This document shows positions 17,343 to 25,020 of a stretch of DNA of 64,000 bases, piece after piece; position 1 is the first letter of the stretch; each line of letters opens with the position of its first letter. The DNA is from Actinoplanes sp. NBC_00393 (GTDB lineage Bacteria; Actinomycetota; Actinomycetes; Mycobacteriales; Micromonosporaceae), in assembly GCF_036053395.1 (NCBI RefSeq), contig NZ_CP107942.1:10158001-10222000 (forward strand). The letters run 5' to 3'. Below the pieces are notes generated by a model, which made no database searches, had not been told where the DNA came from, and worked only from the letters and a program-made list of their open reading frames with translations. The translations under genes were made by a program, and so were the position numbers.

Positions 17343-17570
17343 GCTGACAGCAAAGCAGGTCAGGGAGACCGATGGGTGCCTATGTCAGTGTGCGGGGCGT
17401 CGGCTGTGGACTGGTTGCTGAGCCAGCTCCGGGAGGCGGCCGCCCTTCCGCCCGCGCCTGACCCCGAGGACACGGTCCGCGGTCTGTTCCTGGCCCACCA
17501 CGAGGGAACCGGCATGCAGGAGTGGCAGATCCCGGTTGCGCGTCACGCGAGCGCCATAAGACACAGCCGG

Positions 17571-17590
17571 AGCCCGGTTTCCGGGCTTTT
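17571..17590 (+). terminator. Rho-independent terminator
   Basis: AGCCCGG, a TTT loop and CCGGGCT form a perfect 7-bp stem followed by a short T run (TTT). It is oriented for plus-strand transcription. The nearest recognised plus-strand gene, ydcF, ends almost 490 bp upstream, so an unrecognised short transcript or relic may use it. Confidence 0.7.
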
Positions 17591-17643
17591 CGATCATCCG
17601 GCTGGCACTTACGCACCCGTCAAAGGGGTTGAGGCAGCACCAG

Positions 17644-17692
17644 CTCCCAGCCGGCCTTCGGAAACCGGCCGTGGAGACCACCCGGCTGGGAG
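17644..17692. repeat. Perfect 11-bp inverted repeat
   Basis: CTCCCAGCCGG at 17644-17654 is the reverse complement of CCGGCTGGGAG at 17682-17692. The 27-bp interior holds a competing stem (GCCGG with CCGGC). It could be a terminator downstream of glnA or a structured RNA element; no T-tract is seen. Confidence 0.5.
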
Positions 17693-17732
17693 TTGCGGCT
17701 GCCCCGTGACCCACAGGTTCCCGAAACGCCGG

Positions 17733-17772
17733 CACATCCGCAGCGGGTGTAGGCACACCCACTGCGGATGTG
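17733..17772 (-). terminator. 18-bp hairpin downstream of glnA
   Basis: Arms at 17733-17750 and 17755-17772 (CACATCCGCAG and CTGCGGATGTG ends) pair over 18 positions around a 4-nt loop. The single C-A mismatch on the plus strand is a G-U wobble on the minus strand, so the fold is complete only in the glnA-direction transcript. It lies 176 bp past the glnA stop and may terminate or stabilise that message. Confidence 0.55.
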
Positions 17773-17947
17773 GCCGTTCACCCGAGAGGTCCCTCGCCGG
17801 ACGCCGCACGCACTGATCCGCCCGCCGTACGGGTCCGGATGAACCGGGAGAGGGCCGGCCGCCGCTGCGCGGAGGCTCGGCGTGCGCGAAACGGCGGCCA
17901 CACCCAGCCGGAGCCAGGCATGACCGCCGTTCGCGACGTGTTGTGCG

Positions 17948-19372
17948 TCAGACGTTGTAGTACATCTCGAACTCGTGCGGGGTCGGGCGCAAGCGCACCG
18001 GGTCGACCTCGTTGGCTCGCTTGTAGTCGATCCACGTGGAGATCAGGTCGTCGGTGAAGACGCCGCCCGCGGTCAGGTACTCGTGGTCGGCCTCGAGGGA
18101 GTTGAGGACGCCGTCGAGGGAGCCGGGCACCTGCTTGACGCTGCCCCACTCCTCCGGCGGCAGGTCGTACAGGTCCTTGTCGATCGGGGCCGGCGGCTCG
18201 ATCTTGTTCTTGATGCCGTCGAGGCCGGCCATCATCTGGGCCGAGAACGACAGGTACGGGTTGCCCGACGGGTCCGGCACGCGGAACTCGACGCGCTTGG
18301 CCTTCGGGTTGCTGCCGGTCACCGGGATGCGGGTGCAGGCGGACCGGTTGCGCTGCGAGTAGACCAGGTTGACCGGGGCCTCGTAGCCGGGCACCAGGCG
18401 CCGGTACGAGTTGACGGTCGGGTTGGTGAACGCGAGCAGCGACGGCGCGTGGTGCAGCAGGCCGCCGATGTACCAGCGGGCCATGTCGGACAGGCCGGCG
18501 TAGCCGGTCTCGTCGTAGAACAGCGGCTCGCCGTTCAGCCAGAGGCTTTGGTGGGTGTGCATGCCGGAGCCGTTGTCACCGAACAGCGGCTTCGGCATGA
18601 AGGTGACGGTCTTGCCCTCGGCCCGCGCGGTGTTCTTGATGATGTACTTGAACAGCTGCATCTGGTCGCCGGCGTGCAGCAGCGTCGAGAACTTGTAGTT
18701 GATCTCGGCCTGGCCGGCGGTGCCGACCTCGTGGTGCGAGCGCTCGACGGTGAAGCCGGTATCGATCAGCTTGCGGACCATGATGTCGCGCAGGTCGGAG
18801 TAGTGGTCGACCGGCGAGACCGGGAAGTAGCCACCCTTGTAGGTGGTCTTGTAGCCGAGGTTGCCGCCCTCTTCCTCGCGGCCCGAGTTCCAGGCGCCCT
18901 CGATCGAGTCGATGTAGTAGAACGACTGGTGCGCCGAGGTCTCGTGGCGGATCGAGTCGAAGATGTAGAACTCGGCCTCGGCGCCGAAGTAGGCGGTGTC
19001 CGCGATGCCGCTGGAGGCCAGGTACGCCTCGGCCTTCTTCGCCACGTTCCGCGGGTCACGCGAGTAGGCCTCGCGGGTGAACGGGTCGTGGATGAAGAAG
19101 TTCAGCGCGAGGGTCTTCTGGATCCGGAACGGGTCGACGAACGCGGTGGCGACGTCCGGCAGCAGCATCATGTCGGACTCGTGGATGGCCTGGAAGCCGC
19201 GGATCGAGGATCCGTCGAAGGCGAGGCCGTCGGTGACAACACTGTCGTCGAACGACTCGACCGGGATGTTGAAGTGCTGCATCACACCCGGGAGGTCACA
19301 GAAACGTACGTCGACGAACTTGACGTCCTCGTCTTTGAGGTATCGCAGGAGTTCCTCGGGATTGGCGAACAC
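17948..19372 (-). CDS. glnA: Glutamine synthetase, type I-beta
   Basis: 474 residues, the standard length. The GTG at 19372 is chosen because AGGAGG lies six bases upstream and it gives [12 protein letters not shown], the usual start. Recognisable parts: [10 protein letters not shown], the ATP/Glu-binding [11 protein letters not shown] and [37 protein letters not shown], and the adenylylation site DLYDLPPEE near the C-terminus (Tyr of the NLYDLP-type motif), the target of GlnE. The enzyme makes glutamine from glutamate, ammonia and ATP in the cytoplasm as a dodecamer. A GlnR-type operator lies upstream. Confidence 0.98.
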   Translation of the reverse strand: MFANPEELLRYLKDEDVKFVDVRFCDLPGVMQHFNIPVESFDDSVVTDGLAFDGSSIRGFQAIHESDMMLLPDVATAFVDPFRIQKTLALNFFIHDPFTREAYSRDPRNVAKKAEAYLASSGIADTAYFGAEAEFYIFDSIRHETSAHQSFYYIDSIEGAWNSGREEEGGNLGYKTTYKGGYFPVSPVDHYSDLRDIMVRKLIDTGFTVERSHHEVGTAGQAEINYKFSTLLHAGDQMQLFKYIIKNTARAEGKTVTFMPKPLFGDNGSGMHTHQSLWLNGEPLFYDETGYAGLSDMARWYIGGLLHHAPSLLAFTNPTVNSYRRLVPGYEAPVNLVYSQRNRSACTRIPVTGSNPKAKRVEFRVPDPSGNPYLSFSAQMMAGLDGIKNKIEPPAPIDKDLYDLPPEEWGSVKQVPGSLDGVLNSLEADHEYLTAGGVFTDDLISTWIDYKRANEVDPVRLRPTPHEFEMYYNV

Positions 19373-19456
19373 ACGTCCTCCTGGCACAGTTTTCTTCGAT
19401 ACCGGGCGGCACGGGCCGCCACCTGGCAAGGCTGGTCGCGACGTTATGGGTGCGGG

Positions 19457-19494
19457 GTTGCCCCGGCGTATCCCTATTGTTTCCGTCGTGTTAC
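19457..19494 (-). promoter_or_regulatory. GlnR-type operator upstream of glnA
   Basis: Read on the minus strand: GTAAC-N6-GAAAC-N6-GATAC-N6-GCAAC. The first pair is an exact match to the actinobacterial GlnR box (GTnAC-N6-GAAAC) and the second is a degenerate pair in phase at 11-bp steps. It ends 84 bp upstream of the glnA start. GlnR, an OmpR-type regulator, activates glnA under nitrogen limitation in Streptomyces; its action here is inferred from the site. Confidence 0.75.
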
Positions 19495-19565
19495 GCCATC
19501 CAGTGGGCACGCACGGCGGAGCGCGCGCCCGATCAACCGGACCCTATCGCGTACGCTCGGCAGAC

Positions 19566-19973
19566 GTGGCTGCTTCCGTAAACGAGACGACCGGTCTCGA
19601 ACCCGCCGGTCTCGGCCCGCGACTGGCCGCCCTGGTGATCGACTGGGTGCTCTGCCTGCTCATCGGGAGCCTCTACGCCAGCCCCAACGAGGAGCCCTGG
19701 GCCGCGGTGCTCATCCTGGTGGCGGCGAACACGTTCTTCATCGGCCTGTTCGCGCAGACGCCCGGGATGCGGCTGCTCCGCATCCGCTGCGCCTCCTACC
19801 CGGACGGCGGAGTGCTGGGCCTGGGCCGCGGCCTGATCCGCGGCCTGCTGCTCGGCCTCTTCATCCCGGCGATGCTGCTCAACAGTCAGGGCCGCGGCCT
19901 GCACGACCGGGTCGCCAACTCGATCGTGGTCAGCGTGCCCCGCCGCCAGGACGGTCCCGGAAGGCGCGTTTGA
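19566..19973 (+). CDS. RDD family membrane protein
   Basis: 135 residues from a GTG. The family pattern is present: LGPRLAALVIDWVLCLLIG (R and D of the RDD signature), a second helix pair around AAVLILVAANTFFIGLFA, then TPGMRLLRIRC and LGRGLIRGLLLGLFIPA, ending GLHDRVANSIVV. RDD proteins are small transport-like membrane proteins, some linked to Na+/H+ exchange; the role is unknown here. A divergent RDD gene next to glnA is a common arrangement in actinobacteria. Its 3' end overlaps the convergent T7SS gene by 44 bp. Confidence 0.85.
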   Translation: MAASVNETTGLEPAGLGPRLAALVIDWVLCLLIGSLYASPNEEPWAAVLILVAANTFFIGLFAQTPGMRLLRIRCASYPDGGVLGLGRGLIRGLLLGLFIPAMLLNSQGRGLHDRVANSIVVSVPRRQDGPGRRV

Positions 19974-22314
19974 TCTCCGGCTCGGGCGGTTCCTCGCCCC
20001 GGCCGGTCACCACGCCGCCGCCGGGTGTGCGTACCCCGAAGGCCTGGGTGTCGGTGACGATGTCGTCGGCTCCGCGCTCCGGCACGGGCTCGCCGCCGGT
20101 GCGGCGTTTGCCCAGCTCCGGCGTGACAGTGCGGGGTCTGGACCGGGTTGCCGGGTCGGCCTGACGGTCCGCTGCCGGGCTGCGCAGGCCCCACGGTCCG
20201 CCGTCCGGCTTGGCCCGCTGCGGCGCTTCGATGTTGCCGGACCGGGCGCCGGCCCGGGCCTGTTCGGCGCCGAAGAAGTCGGCCCACGCAGCAGCGGCAC
20301 GGTCGCGGCGCGAGGCACGCGGCGGCGGTCCGGGCGGCGCGGCCGGTGAGGTGGGCCGGTTCAGCACGGGCGGCGCGGTGCCACCCGGCCGTCCGGCCTG
20401 GCGGCCTCCCTGTGACGGCCGCACCTCTTCCGCGCTGCCCGGGCGCCGGTCACGGTCTCCATGCGGATTTTTCAGTACGGGCGGAGCGGCCGAACCGGGT
20501 GGCCGGGCGAAGGTCTGATCGCCCCCGGCCGGCGTACCGGACGGCCGGTTCGGATCGCCGGGCCGCCCGCGGCCACGCTCCCCGGGCCGGCCGGTCTGCG
20601 GCGGCGGCGTGATGCCGGTCCCGCGTTCGCCGGGCCGGCCAGTCTGGGGTGGCGGCGTGATGCCGGTCCCGCGTTCGCCGGGCCGGCCGGTCTGGGGTGG
20701 CGGCGTGGCGCCGGTTCCGCGACCGCGCTCGCCGGGACGACCGGTCTGGGGCGGCGGGGTGTAGATCGGACCGCGACCGCGGTCGGCCGGACGGCTCGGC
20801 TGCGCGGCGGCCGGGTTGGCCGTGGGTGTGCGGCGCCGGTCGCCCGGCCTGCCGGTCTGGGCCGGCGGGAGGATCGGCTGGCCGGTGCCCGAGCGGCGGA
20901 TCTCCCGGCCGCCGGACGGTCCGACCGGGGTGCCGGTGGGGCCGGTGGGCCGGCGCAGCGACCGGCCGGGCGGTGGGGCGGCGCCGGGCGGGACGACGAG
21001 GTTGCCCTGGCGGCCGGGCCGTCCGAACTGGCCGGGCAGCGGCGGGCGCACCACGTTGGGCGGGATCACCGACCCACCGGGCGGGATCGACGTGCCCGGC
21101 GGCAGGGTCGCTCCGGGCGGCAGCGTGCCCGGCGGCAAGGCGGCGCCCGGCGGAAGCGTGCCGGGCGGCAACGTTCCCGGGGGCAGTGTGCCCGGCGGCA
21201 AGGTGCCGGGCGGCAGAGTCCCGGGCGGCAGAGTCCCGGGCGGGAGGGTGCCGGGCGGGAGTTGGGCACCGGGTGGAAGCACTCCCGGCGGCAGCACCCC
21301 TGGTGGGAGGACGCCGGGCGGCAGGACACCGGGCGGCAGGGTGCCCGGCGGCAGCTGACCGCCGGGCGGAAGCGTGCCGGGCGGTGCCACGCCGGGCGGG
21401 AGCACGCCAGGCGGAAGCGTGCCCGGGGGGACCACGCCGGGCGGCAGCGTCCCGGGCGGCGTCACGCCTTCCGGGGGCGCGATGAGGTCCGGCGGCAGCT
21501 GCGGCTGCGGCAGGTTGGCGCCGGGCGGCAGCGTGCCGGGATTGGCGAGACCGGGCCCAGTCTGTGCCGGGCCGAGCTGACCGGGGAGATTGGGTACGGG
21601 CACCGTCGCCGGCGCGCTGAGCACAGCGTTCATCGGCTGCACCGGCGGGCCTACCCCGCTGGCCACCACACCGATGTAGTCGAAGTACTGGTCGCCGTAC
21701 CGTTGCGCCAGCTGCTGGGCCTCGCGCCGGTAGCGTTCGGTGACCTCGCGCTGATCGTCCTCGATCTCCTCCTGCCGCGCCGCGTTCCAGCTCACGCCCT
21801 CGGTCGCGAAGGCGCCGAGGTTCTCCAGGAAGCCGACCTGCTGCGCCTCGCGCATCTCCTGCTCGTAGCGCTGCACCAGGTCGTCGACGTCGCGGCGGGC
21901 CTCCAGGCTGATGTTGACCAGGTGACGCAGCGCGGTGACGTTCTTCTGCGCGGCGTCCATCCACACGTCGAGGTAGGTGAGCGCCTCGCCGGGCCCGCGG
22001 CGCAGGAACGCGTCCCGCGCCTCCGGCGACTGCCAGTGCTCGTCCTGCAGGACGGTGCTCTGCTGCACCACGTGGTCGCGGATGTCGGCCATGAACGTCC
22101 ACGCGTTCTGCCACTGGTCGGCCAGCGCGGCCATCTGCTCGGGATGCATGTTGCGCACCTTGCGGGCCACCACCTCGAGGGTCAGCGGATTGCCCGGCCC
22201 GGGCGGCGGCGCGAACGGGATCTGCGAATGCGGGTACGTGCCGTACTTCAGCTGCCCGCTGTACGGGCTGTACCCGTAGTTCGGGTCGGCGGTGGCGCCC
22301 CAGTACTCACCCAT
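19930..22314 (-). CDS. Type VII secretion-linked protein with helical N-terminus and LPPGT/PPPQ repeats
   Basis: 794 residues. Residues 45-215 are helical (VVARKVRNMHPEQMAALADQW, then LQDEHWQSPEARDAFLRR, with W-x-S near the WXG position), resembling the helical domain of PPE/LXG-type ESX substrates. Residues 250-420 are a long run of five-residue LPPG(T/V) repeats with about 13 GTLPPG units. Later come three copies of a 16-residue TGRPGERGTGITPPPQ unit and a disordered R/G/P-rich tail. It has no signal peptide or transmembrane segment. It starts 4 bp after the upstream gene, so it is translationally coupled to that candidate substrate. Confidence 0.7.
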   Translation of the reverse strand: MGEYWGATADPNYGYSPYSGQLKYGTYPHSQIPFAPPPGPGNPLTLEVVARKVRNMHPEQMAALADQWQNAWTFMADIRDHVVQQSTVLQDEHWQSPEARDAFLRRGPGEALTYLDVWMDAAQKNVTALRHLVNISLEARRDVDDLVQRYEQEMREAQQVGFLENLGAFATEGVSWNAARQEEIEDDQREVTERYRREAQQLAQRYGDQYFDYIGVVASGVGPPVQPMNAVLSAPATVPVPNLPGQLGPAQTGPGLANPGTLPPGANLPQPQLPPDLIAPPEGVTPPGTLPPGVVPPGTLPPGVLPPGVAPPGTLPPGGQLPPGTLPPGVLPPGVLPPGVLPPGVLPPGAQLPPGTLPPGTLPPGTLPPGTLPPGTLPPGTLPPGTLPPGAALPPGTLPPGATLPPGTSIPPGGSVIPPNVVRPPLPGQFGRPGRQGNLVVPPGAAPPPGRSLRRPTGPTGTPVGPSGGREIRRSGTGQPILPPAQTGRPGDRRRTPTANPAAAQPSRPADRGRGPIYTPPPQTGRPGERGRGTGATPPPQTGRPGERGTGITPPPQTGRPGERGTGITPPPQTGRPGERGRGRPGDPNRPSGTPAGGDQTFARPPGSAAPPVLKNPHGDRDRRPGSAEEVRPSQGGRQAGRPGGTAPPVLNRPTSPAAPPGPPPRASRRDRAAAAWADFFGAEQARAGARSGNIEAPQRAKPDGGPWGLRSPAADRQADPATRSRPRTVTPELGKRRTGGEPVPERGADDIVTDTQAFGVRTPGGGVVTGRGEEPPEPEIKRAFRDRPGGGAR

Positions 22315-22318
22315 CAGG

Positions 22319-23305
22319 TCACCCGTTCACGTAGTGCGGAGCGTCGGCGCCGGACGTACGCGTACCGGTCTGGACCTTGTTGGTCTCCTCCAGCAGCCCG
22401 CTCTTGCCCGGCTCGTACGTGGTCGTGGTGGTCTCCCGGGTCACCGGGTCCACCTTCTCGGTGGTCAGCTGCGTGGTCCGCCCCTGCGCGTCCACGGTCT
22501 CGGTGGACTCCTCGACCACCCGGTCGCCCTCGGTCCGGGTCCGGGTCTCGGTGGTCGACGCCGGTTTGCCGTCCGGCCCGAACGTTTGCTGCGTCGTGGT
22601 CGAAACCGGACCGTCCACCCTGGTCGCGACGCGGGTGGTGTTCGTCGAGACCGTTTCGCCGCTGCGGTCGTACACCGTGGTCGTGGTCGTCACGGCGCCT
22701 CCCGGCGCCGTGAAGGTCAAGGTCTCCCGCCGCTCACCGTTCGGTCCGGTCGCGATCTGCAGCGTCTGGTACGCCGACACCGGCGTGATCGGCCCCTCCT
22801 GCCACTGCGGGCTGGACGCCGGCGGCGGCGCGGCCCCGCCCGCTGTCTGCGCATCCAGATAGGTCGTGCCGACGCCCTCGGGCAACCCGGCGGGCCGGGG
22901 GACGTTCTTGTCCCCGAAGGCGAACAGGACGTCGGAGAGCTTGGCCGCCGACAGCGCGTCACCCGATCGATAGCTGTCGGCGATGGTCTGCGCCGCGTTG
23001 CCGACGTTGCTCAGCGACTCCGCCAGCTTGCCCAGATAGATGTTGAGCTCACCGGCGTTCGCCATCAGCTGGGCCCGCACCGCGTCCGCCTCGCCGAGGA
23101 CGTCGCCGTCCCAGGCCTGGCCCGGCATCTCGCTCAACGGCCCCAGGTACGCGGCCCGCGACGCGATGTCGGCCTGCTGACCCTTCATGAGGCGGGCGTA
23201 CTCACCGAGCCCGTCGAGGTCGACGTCCACCGCGGGACCGTCGGCGAGCCAGGGTGTGCTGGTGTTCGTCGAGGTCTGGTCCGCATACGGATTGTCCGGG
23301 CTCAT
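22319..23305 (-). CDS. Candidate type VII substrate: WXG-like helical domain plus YD-like beta repeats
   Basis: 328 residues from ATG 23305, with GGGGAGG upstream. The N-terminal half is a helical hairpin with W-D-G in PGQAWDGDVLGE, near residue 65, and a downstream YRSGD, which fits the YxxxD/E type VII export signal. The C-terminal half (about 190-320) is Thr/Val-rich with three degenerate units of the type TVYDRSGE, TFGPDGKP and TVDAQGRT, resembling RHS/YD repeats. I infer an exported protein; the family is not one I can name. Confidence 0.65.
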   Translation of the reverse strand: MSPDNPYADQTSTNTSTPWLADGPAVDVDLDGLGEYARLMKGQQADIASRAAYLGPLSEMPGQAWDGDVLGEADAVRAQLMANAGELNIYLGKLAESLSNVGNAAQTIADSYRSGDALSAAKLSDVLFAFGDKNVPRPAGLPEGVGTTYLDAQTAGGAAPPPASSPQWQEGPITPVSAYQTLQIATGPNGERRETLTFTAPGGAVTTTTTVYDRSGETVSTNTTRVATRVDGPVSTTTQQTFGPDGKPASTTETRTRTEGDRVVEESTETVDAQGRTTQLTTEKVDPVTRETTTTTYEPGKSGLLEETNKVQTGTRTSGADAPHYVNG

Positions 23306-23354
23306 CGCGCCTCCCCAGCTTCGGTGACGCTGGTGTGTACGCACTCTTTCGGGA

Positions 23355-23370
23355 ACCGGTTCGAACCGGT
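23355..23370. promoter_or_regulatory. Perfect 16-bp palindrome between divergent T7SS genes
   Basis: ACCGGTTCGAACCGGT is fully self-complementary and sits near the middle of the 125-bp divergent region between the YD-like substrate gene (minus) and the first WXG100 gene (plus). This position suits an operator controlling both directions. The binding protein is unknown. Confidence 0.5.
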
Positions 23371-23430
23371 CGGGCGATGCCGGCGTACGGGAAGACATAG
23401 ACCACTTCCGAGAACCGGGGAGAAGGAACG

Positions 23431-23781
23431 ATGGCAGGCATCGGTCAGGTCCACGCGACACAGGAACAGCTCACCGCGATGGCGCAGCGGTGCGGTGACA
23501 CCGGCCAGAACATCTCGCAGGGGATGAACCGGCTGATGGGCCAGGTACAGGCCCTCAGCGGCGCGGGTTTCGCCGGCACCGCGAACAACGCGCTGCAGGA
23601 CGTCTCGGTGCAGCTCAGCGACGGCCTGAACAAGATCATGAGCGCGCTCGACGAGCTCGGCGGCAAGATGTCGTCGGCCTCCACCACCTTCGGCGTGAAC
23701 GACGAGGAGGCCGCGCAGTCGATCCGCACCGCGGCCGCTTCCGGCGCCGACAGTTCCGTTGTCAGCATCCTGCGCGGCTGA
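23431..23781 (+). CDS. WXG100 family protein (Phe variant)
   Basis: 116 residues, ATG with GGAGAAGGA upstream. It is a two-helix protein with the turn at GAGFAGTANNAL: residues 47-49 are F-A-G in place of W-x-G. The C-terminal FGVNDEEAAQSI (87 onward) aligns with the YxxxDEEAA export motif, again with Phe for Tyr. It is likely secreted as a heterodimer with the next gene product, 31 bp downstream. WXG100 proteins are the core ESX substrates. Confidence 0.85.
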   Translation: MAGIGQVHATQEQLTAMAQRCGDTGQNISQGMNRLMGQVQALSGAGFAGTANNALQDVSVQLSDGLNKIMSALDELGGKMSSASTTFGVNDEEAAQSIRTAAASGADSSVVSILRG

Positions 23782-23812
23782 GTGCACGCGAGAGAGATCG
23801 GGGAGAAGACCA

Positions 23813-24097
23813 ATGAACATCACCTACAACTTCGGGCAGATCAACGACGCCTCGGCCGCCATCAACAGCTTCCAGAACCAGATGGACCGCGAGCTGAACG
23901 ACCTGTACACCGCGTTCACCCAGCTGTTCGCGCAGGACTGGTCCGGTGCGGCGGGCACCGCGTGCGACGACGCGCGGCAGAAGTGGAACCAGGGCGCGAC
24001 CGAGATCAAGTCCGCGCTGGCCAGCGTGGGCGTACGGCTGAGCGAGTCCGCGGAGCGGATGCAGCAGGTGGACCAGCAGATCGCGGCCACCATGTGA
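23813..24097 (+). CDS. WXG100 family type VII secretion target
   Basis: 94 residues, ATG preceded by GGGGAGAAG. It has a canonical helix-turn-helix with W43-S44-G45 in QDWSGAAGTACDDARQKW. No YxxxD/E motif is visible at the C-terminus (QQVDQQIAATM), so in a heterodimer the partner encoded just upstream would carry the signal, as in EsxA/EsxB-type pairs. It is probably coexpressed with that partner. Confidence 0.9.
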   Translation: MNITYNFGQINDASAAINSFQNQMDRELNDLYTAFTQLFAQDWSGAAGTACDDARQKWNQGATEIKSALASVGVRLSESAERMQQVDQQIAATM

Positions 24098-24217
24098 CCG
24101 TGCCTCGAGCGCCCGGCCGCCGGCGAAAGCCCGGCGGCCGGTCCGCGTCCAGGTGAGGTACGGCTAGATTGCGGGTAGAGATGTGCCAATCTTTCCCTCA
24201 AGAGCGGGTTCGGGCCG

Positions 24218-25006
24218 ATGGGATTCCCACACGGATCCACGCCGGACTCCCCGGTCGTCGCGGTCGTCGACGATGAGACGGCGGTCCTGGAACTCACCGT
24301 CCGAGGCCGGTGGAGCCGCGGATTGTGGCTGCTGGCACACCGGATCCTGCGCAAGCGGCTGGCCGAGCACCCGGCCGGTCTGCTGCTCGACCTGTGCCAG
24401 CTCGACGACCCGCGGGCCGAGAGTGCGGTGTTCTGGCTGACCGCCCGGGTCCGGGGGAACAGCCTGCGGCCGCGGATCCCGGCCGTGGCGGCTCTGCCCA
24501 CCGGGACTGCGCTGGCGGGGGCGTTGAGCCGGCTGGGCGTACCCCGTGGCTTTCCGGTCTTCGATTCCGCCGAGCGTGCCCGTGCCGCGCTGGCCGACCG
24601 CAGTCTCTGGCCCGATCTGTTGCGGCTGCAGCTGCCGCCGGATTTCGGCGCGGCCGTGGTGGCGCGCCGCGCGGTCGGCGAGGCCTGCCGTGACTGGGAG
24701 CTGCATCCGCTGGCCGACCGGGCCCGGCTGATCGTCTCCGAGCTGGTGGTGAACGCGGCCGAGCACGCCGGCACCCCGATCGACCTGATGCTGTCCCGGG
24801 TGGACTCCTCGCTGCACGTGGCCGTGCGCGACCGTAGCCCGGACGTTCCCCGGCTGATGCCGATCGATCCGCTCGACCCGCTGACCGCCCGCGGGCAGGG
24901 ACTTCGCCTGGTCGACACGGCCGCGTACGCCTGGGGCTTCGCTCCCGCCCACCACGGCAAGACGGTCTGGGCGGTTCTGCGGGACAGTCCTGATCAACCG
25001 GGCTGA
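24218..25006 (+). CDS. STAS-like domain fused to HATPase (RsbW-like) regulator
   Basis: 262 residues. Residues 15-125 form a STAS-like fold (ELTVRGRW, AGLLLDLCQLDDP, AAVAALPTG). Residues 135-262 form a GHKL ATPase: N-box LIVSELVVNAAEHAG near 175 and a G-rich box LTARGQGLRLVD near 225. Such fusions act as anti-sigma factor kinases or their antagonists in actinobacteria. It lies between the WXG100 pair and the mycosin gene, so it may tie T7SS expression to a sigma-factor switch; this is an inference. Confidence 0.75.
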   Translation: MGFPHGSTPDSPVVAVVDDETAVLELTVRGRWSRGLWLLAHRILRKRLAEHPAGLLLDLCQLDDPRAESAVFWLTARVRGNSLRPRIPAVAALPTGTALAGALSRLGVPRGFPVFDSAERARAALADRSLWPDLLRLQLPPDFGAAVVARRAVGEACRDWELHPLADRARLIVSELVVNAAEHAGTPIDLMLSRVDSSLHVAVRDRSPDVPRLMPIDPLDPLTARGQGLRLVDTAAYAWGFAPAHHGKTVWAVLRDSPDQPG

Positions 25007-25020
25007 ACTATCATCGATCG

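Larger units (their letters stand above)
17343..17947. other. Gene-poor 600-bp stretch rich in inverted repeats
   Basis: Between the repeat protein and glnA I find no gene I can defend. A plus-strand frame from ATG 17382 reads protein-like for about 60 codons (DWLLSQLREAAALPPAPDPEDTVRG) but has no close relative I recognise, lacks a clear ribosome site and reads straight through a terminator at 17571, so it may be a gene relic. The rest holds at least four inverted repeats, listed separately, including an interrupted one at 17874-17924 just beyond the end of glnA (CGCGAAACGGCGG and CCGCCGTTCGCG arms). Confidence 0.5.

Noticed and set aside
17975..20164. Long open plus-strand frame of over 700 codons across glnA
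   Set aside because: It is the antisense shadow of glnA with typical high-GC codon-position bias; no motif, signal or ribosome site supports it.
23350..23375. T-arm-like GGTTCGAACC resembling a tRNA
   Set aside because: It is part of the 16-bp palindrome; no acceptor, D or anticodon arms flank it.
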